Positions 1 through 5,616 of a DNA stretch of 10,983 bases are shown piece after piece. The notes under the pieces are model-generated. The model was given only the letters and a program-made list of their open reading frames with translations, was not told where the DNA came from and ran no database searches. Every line of letters begins with the position of its first letter. Position 1 is the stretch's first letter. Position numbers and translations under genes: made by a program. Origin of the DNA: Nephromyces sp. MM_2019 (taxonomy: Eukaryota > Apicomplexa > Aconoidasida > Nephromycida). The DNA lies in the NCBI GenBank assembly GCA_015657535.1, contig JADHZB010000287.1, positions 1 to 10,983 on the forward strand. The letters run 5' to 3'.

Positions 1-587
1 TATATATATGCATATATGTAAAAATAAAAAACAAATGCGGAATTTTTATTTTATATAAATTAAAAGTATAAACAAAAAATTTATTCAAATTTTAAAATGA
101 TTTTCATACAATGTAAATCTGTGTGTATGGGGGTATGTGTGTTTGTGTTTATTTGTACGAGTGTGTACTAGTTTAAAATGAGTGTTGTACAAAATGATAG
201 AAAAATAAAAAAAGATTTACATTAAAAAAAATATTTAATAACTACAGGTAAATATAACTACCTCTAAATATTAAAAATTAGTTATTATAATTGTGTGTAA
301 TTATAAAAACATCCAAATTAAAACAACAGTTTTCAATTCGGTTTATCACTCAGATTTGACTAAAAAAATTCGAAAAGAAATTACAAATTCTCAGTGTGTA
401 AATTATGACAACTCAATAAATCATTTCAATACTGTGAATTCTCCACCCTTTGTAATTATAATAATATCATTGGAAATGAAATTGTTCATGCGTGTGTATA
501 TGTATGTATATGTGTGTCTGTGTATAACTTAAACGTGTATCAAGAAGAAATTCTACATGTGTGTGTGTTTCACTTAAATTTCCATCC
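1..587. other. Non-coding flank downstream of gene A
   Basis: AT-rich with short TG-rich patches at 120-170 and 484-570. I see no conserved coding segment, RNA gene or clear terminator. Small open frames here do not resemble any family and are not reported. It presumably includes the gene A 3' UTR, whose end cannot be placed. Confidence 0.6.
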
Positions 588-2508
588 TTAATCGTTATTG
601 TCATTTGTTTCAGTTTTTTGTCTGGCCATATCTTCAAAACACTTGAAAGCAAGGTGGCACTGAATTGCAACACCCTGTGGGAACACGCGTTCATCAACAG
701 CAAAGAAACCTTGATGATGGGGCATATCTGTTCGTGGGTGGCCTTCAATCTCTTCTCCACTCCTATATATATATATATATATATATATATTGTGTAAGTG
801 TTTTGATTACTATAGGGGATTTGAATGTGTTGTAAGTGTATATGAATTGAATATGTTTATGTCAATCCTTAGCGTGTGGTGTATGTTAGATCTAAAGATA
901 TATATTTTTACCCGCATCCAATATGGAAAAATACACCGGGTACTTCATCAGTGAAAAATGAGAAATCTTCACCACCCATACTACCTGGGTCATCATGGAC
1001 ACCTTGCCCATCGGAAAATTCACCTTTGAAAACCTGTTAAGAATATATATATATATAAATGTGAGTAAATTTAAAATAATTTTGATATATGTGTTTTCAA
1101 ACATTGGGAATAATTAAAAATGTATAATTTAAATTCATTATATTGGTTCGATAGGTTCGAATTGACAAACGTAGATATTTGCTATATGTGTATATAAATG
1201 TAATGAGTAATATTATGCCTACCTCTTGCGACCATTGTACTAGGTATTCATCATTTTCAAGGGCTTTGTAAGGTGAAATCATTGTTCGTCGAACATCTGC
1301 CTCACAACGATACGAGTGTGCAATTTCTTTGGCAGTTTGATAGACACGTTCACGAATGTAATCTAATGTCTTTGTCTTGGGGGCCCTCATTGTACCTCCA
1401 ATCTTGACTTCATCTGGGATAACATTTGTAGCACCTTCACCACCCTGAAATACAGATGTTCAAATCAGGTAATATATATCCGCTTGTTTGATTATATTAT
1501 ACATATCAAGCTTAGGTGCATTACAAGTATAATTATTCTAATCAAGATCCATAATGTATCATCACACAAGGAAATTTGTAATATAGATGCTAGATTTATT
1601 CTAAATTATATGTACATATTATTGTTCAGACAAAATTTAAATGCATCAATTCTATACACGTCACCTACTTGAATGAATGTAACAGAGATAATTCCGGCAT
1701 GCTCAAGTTGGAAGTACATTTCACGGGCATATATGTCATAGAAATTCCTCACGACAGCCATTGCAGCTGTCATGGGGTCAATAGTCATATGGTGCATAGC
1801 TGCGTGGCCACCCTTACCCTTTATTGTGACAATAAAGTCATCAGCAGCGGCATGTGATGATCCTGTGGTTGTCTTGACATAGCCACTAGGCTCTGAAGAC
1901 ATAACATGGAGTCCAAAGACACGTTCAACAGGTGGGTATTGTGTCTGGCAGCCTTCCTCAACCATAAATCTGCCTCCTGCACCACCTTCTTCTCCGGGTT
2001 GGAAAAAGAAGCGGACAGTTCCTGGAATCTCAGACTCGTACCTTTTCATCATTCTAACGGTTCCCAATAACATGGCAGCATGAGCATCGTGACCACAGGC
2101 GTGCATCATATTGGGAATAGTTGATTTGAATGGAAAATCATTTTCTTCATGTACGGGGAGGGCATCGAAATCAGCCCTAAAGCCGACGCATGGTGGATGT
2201 CCGGTACCGATTTGAGCAACAACACCAGTGCCTCCGGGAGCTTGATTGGGATCGAGTGTGTTTATGCCCCATCCTTCAGTGAAGTTAACACCCATTTTAG
2301 TTAGTTCATCCTTGATAAACTGGGAAGACTTGTATTCTTCAAGGTAACGTTCTGGGTGCATATGTAACCATCTGCGGGCGTCACGGGTGTATTCTTGATC
2401 GGCAAATGCTTCCTCATACATCTCCTTGTAGGTCGCAGGGTATGCGTAAGTCATACTTATAAAAATAAGGAGGATTACTAGTTTATCGATAAACTTAGGG
2501 AACGACAT
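588..2508 (-). CDS. Gene A: secreted M20D-family amidohydrolase, 4 exons, 452 aa
   Basis: Exons on the minus strand are 2508-1669, 1444-1223, 1033-912 and 762-588 (stop TAA 590-588), joined in phases 0, 0 and 2. Predicted to hydrolyse N-acyl or amide bonds of amino-acid conjugates with two metal ions; the substrate cannot be read from sequence. Residues 1-22 look like a signal peptide, cleaved near Thr-Tyr-Ala. The catalytic domain (about 28-215) has RADFDALP (111-118), HACGHDAH (136-143; ligands C138 and H140), QPGEE (170-174; E173 general base, E174 ligand) and GLH (H201). The M20 dimerisation domain starts near 222 with GKGGH (H235). NVIPDE follows the first splice junction, then GGEDF, and a C-terminal HH (410-411); H411 aligns with the fifth metal ligand. 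The length fits the family (about 400-450). The start has A at -3 and gives an intact signal peptide. More GC-rich than gene B and without CA tracts in its exons. Family call firm, substrate unknown. Confidence 0.93.
763..911 (-). other. Gene A intron 3 (149 nt, phase 2)
   Basis: On the minus strand the donor is GG|GTAAAA and the acceptor is TATATATAG|GAG. The junction lies inside a Gly codon between the GGEDF and C-terminal His motifs, and rejoins ...HIGCG to SGEEIEG. The 3' end is a (TA)n tract at 764-790 that runs directly into the acceptor. Gene B has an intron at the same codon and phase. Confidence 0.88.
764..790. repeat. (TA)n microsatellite at gene A intron 3 acceptor
   Basis: An uninterrupted TA dinucleotide run. 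On the gene A strand it ends directly in TATAG, the acceptor of exon 4. Confidence 0.9.
1034..1222 (-). other. Gene A intron 2 (189 nt, phase 0)
   Basis: On the minus strand the donor is AAGAG|GTAGGC and the acceptor is TTCTTAACAG|GTTTTC. It joins QWSQE to VFKGE. A short (TA)n tract sits just upstream of the acceptor (1044-1058). No intron is found at the matching position of gene B. Confidence 0.87.
1445..1668 (-). other. Gene A intron 1 (224 nt, phase 0)
   Basis: On the minus strand the donor is ATTCAA|GTAGGT and the acceptor is TGTATTTCAG|GGTGGT. It joins VTFIQ to GGEGATNVIPD, restoring the family's conserved NVIP segment. It is AT-rich but without a long microsatellite. Gene B is uninterrupted here and has a His-Thr-His insertion at this point. 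Confidence 0.9.
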
Positions 2509-2796
2509 TTTTCTGGGAAAATTGGATTATATGTATTGAAGATTTGGAAGAAAGGTGTATCGAAAAATTTTATTTGGAAAAATTAAGAATTATATAAACT
2601 ACAATTTATAAGTAAAAATTCTATGTTAAATTCGTATATATATATAAGAAGATGATATATATATCGATGTATATAAATGGGGGGGGTGGAAGATGTACGT
2701 ACGCTTATGTATAAAAAAGAAAAAAATTTGGGGCGGGTTGGTTGGGAGCGTAATATGTGTGCAGTATGTGTATGCATTCTGCGGATTTTAAGTTAA

Positions 2797-2845
2797 ATGT
2801 GTGTGTATGTTGTGTGTGTGGAGTGTAAGTGTGTGTGTGTGTGTT
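2797..2845. repeat. (GT)n-rich tract in the divergent intergenic region
   Basis: Interrupted GT dinucleotide runs separated by TATGTT and GAGTGTAA. Together with the following TG-rich DNA to about 3220 they form the CA-rich sense tract upstream of gene A. Confidence 0.8.
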
Positions 2846-3840
2846 TTTTGGTTTATGCATTGTGTTTTGTGTGTGGAATGTCTATGATGTTTGGCTGAGG
2901 TGTATGTGCTATGTGTGAGTCTAGTTGTGTATATCTATCTGCTTTGTGCTATTTGTGTGTGTAAATTGGAGCATGAACATTTTTATAGAGTGTGTGGTGT
3001 TCATGTGCTTTAAATTTATAGTGTGTGTGTGTATGTGCTCTCAATGTGAGTGTGTGTAAAATTGAGAGTGTATATGTAAAACAGGCTAAGTTTATACCTA
3101 TTATTGTGTTGGGTGTGTGGATGCTACTTATATATACATGTGTTGTATGTATTTGAAAGAGTCTGTGTATGTGTATGCACGTGTTGTGTGTATATATATT
3201 TAGTAATAGATAGGGCAAGATGAGTGTGTATTGTTTTAATTATATAGTGACACAACGCAAGTGCAAATTTTATTAACTTAGCTTTCTTAATTGCTTTGTT
3301 TCTTTCAATTTGCATTTATATTATGTGTGCATTTATAAAACGAATGTATTTGCAAGTTGTTTGTATACAAACTAAACATAAGTGTATCTAAAAATTCCTA
3401 AACTTTGTAAACTTTAGTGTGTTAACTCTTTTTATTTTAATTTACCAATATCTTATGTTTCATTAAGCTTAGCTATATCCATTGCATGAAATGTGTGTGT
3501 ACATGTATATGTGTGTGCGTGTTTAATGAGTCTAGCTGAAAAAAATTATTCGAATTAGACCCTAAACTTTAAATGTACTTGTATTATATCTCTAGTAGTA
3601 CATAAAAACTTAAGCATCTATAGTTTTTTATACACAATCATACAGAATTACACACATACTTAATCACACACTCAACCATATACATGTTCACACGCACATA
3701 CTCGACACAAATCTCATAACAATTCAAATCACTTAGACTCAAATACAAACCCTTTAAATACATCAACAACTTTCAAATTTCAATACTAAACACACACTAA
3801 ACTACATAAGTTCAACTAAATATACAATTTTACTTTGATT

Positions 3841-3859
3841 ATATATATATATATATATA
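3841..3859. repeat. (AT)n microsatellite near the middle of the divergent intergenic region
   Basis: Perfect AT dinucleotide run lying between a CA-rich and a TG-rich block; self-complementary. Confidence 0.9.
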
Positions 3860-4532
3860 CAATTTTTTGGAACATAGTTTTGCAAGCACAATGTGTGTGT
3901 AAATATATTTTCGAATGTTAATATATTTTTGGGTGTAAAATATTTTTGGGTGTGGTGTAAATATAACTTTGTATGTAAAAAAGGTAGTGAAATTATATAT
4001 ATCTATTTAATAAAGTTGTGCACGTATAATTAAGTTTATTTATTATTTGAATATATAAATAACTTATTCATTTAAACCGATTATAGGCTTGTGTGTGTAA
4101 ATAACAATAATGTTTGTCGGTATAAATTTGGAGAATTTATTACATATCTAATTAAAGTTTAGGCTTAACATTGTTTATATTTGAGCATGATGTGTGTGTG
4201 CATAAATATACCACGTACATGTATAATTTAACTATGCAAATATGTGTGATATGTAGACTTAACCTAGCCTTTAAGTTAAATCTTAAGGTATTTTACACAT
4301 CTGATATAATTTAGATGAAATTTATATCAAATTCAAATTTTTACACGTTTGTATATATAGACACAGAAATACATACATTTTAAAAAACTATTATAGCTAA
4401 TTGTCCACAACAAACATATAATAAAGTTATAAACCTATTCTCTCGCACACACAAAATAGCAATCTAAACCACACATTAATTGACACTCACTCACAATTAT
4501 GAATACACACATAACCTTAATCACACATATTT

Positions 4533-4551
4533 ACACACACACACACACACA
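4533..4551. repeat. (AC)n microsatellite upstream of gene B
   Basis: Perfect AC dinucleotide run about 240 nt before the gene B start codon, inside a wider CA-rich leader region (4340-4788). Confidence 0.85.
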
Positions 4552-4788
4552 TAAGCAATCATTAACACAAATTCACATCTAAATACCCAGAGATACCTAT
4601 ACTCAAACACAAACACATCCACATATACGCACACAAATATTCATCAATAATTCAACACATCAATTCATCAACACTTCCACACATTACCACCCACACACCA
4701 ATGCCCAAAATACATACACACAAACACACATACATACACCACACACACACATATATATAGATACACACATAATCCCACAAATACATAA

Positions 4789-5130
4789 ATGAAAACGCTC
4801 ATCATTTTCACCACCCTCATCTCTCAGCTTATATTTTCATTCAAAACATCATATTGTTTTGTTTTTGACGATTTCTATGAAGAAGGCTTAACACACTTTG
4901 AATTTTTGAAAACAACTTATCGATATTTACACCAACACCCTGAATTGGGACATAAAGAGTATAAAACATCTGCCTATATCCAAGATATCCTATCAGTATG
5001 AAAATTATATATACACACATACACTATTATTTAAACATACACACACACACACACACACTATTATTTACACACACACACACACACACACACTATGATTTAC
5101 ACATGCACACACACACACATACACACACAA

Positions 5131-5166
<36 letters not shown>

Positions 5167-5326
5167 GCACACACACACACACACATACACACACACACAC
5201 TACAATTTACACACACACACACACACTACAATTTACACACACACACACACACTATAATTTACACACACACACACACACTATAATTTACACACACACACAC
5301 ACACACACAAAAACACACACACACGC

Positions 5327-5360
<34 letters not shown>

Positions 5361-5569
5361 TATAATTTACACACACACAGTCACTAGATATTGAATATAC
5401 AACGGGTTGGGGTGGCCCTCAGCAAATTCGAAATTCGACGGGTATAATTGCGCAGATCGGCACAGGCGGTCCACCGTGTTTAGCCTTTAGAGCTGATTTT
5501 GATGCATTACCTATTGATGAAGAGGTGTGTGTGTGTGTGTATGCATGTATGTATGTATGTATGTATGTA

Positions 5570-5616
<47 letters not shown>

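Larger units (their letters stand above)
2509..4788. other. Divergent intergenic region between genes A and B
   Basis: This 2,280-nt non-coding stretch separates the two start codons, so it must hold the 5' UTRs and promoters of both genes. On the plus strand it reads TG-rich at about 2750-3220, mixed, CA-rich at 3600-3820, (AT)n at 3841-3859, TG-rich at 3890-4260, then CA-rich at 4340-4788. Each gene therefore has a CA-rich tract on its own sense strand upstream of its ATG. No TATA box or initiator can be singled out in such AT-rich sequence. Confidence 0.6.

Noticed and set aside
293..532. Small open frames in the left flank
   Set aside because: Low-complexity, AT-driven frames with no motif, splice or codon-bias support.
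1606..1668. Extension of gene A exon 1 beyond the ...VTFIQ residue
   Set aside because: The extra residues have no match to gene B, and the sequence runs through a good GTAGGT donor into intron.
3240..3480. Possible RNA gene or short exon in the more complex part of the intergenic region
   Set aside because: No cloverleaf, no conserved RNA motif and no frame matching a known family could be seen.
4998..5387. Long open frame of alternating His-Thr in the CA array
   Set aside because: It is a direct product of (CA)n, lies inside gene B intron 1 and lacks any non-repeat domain.
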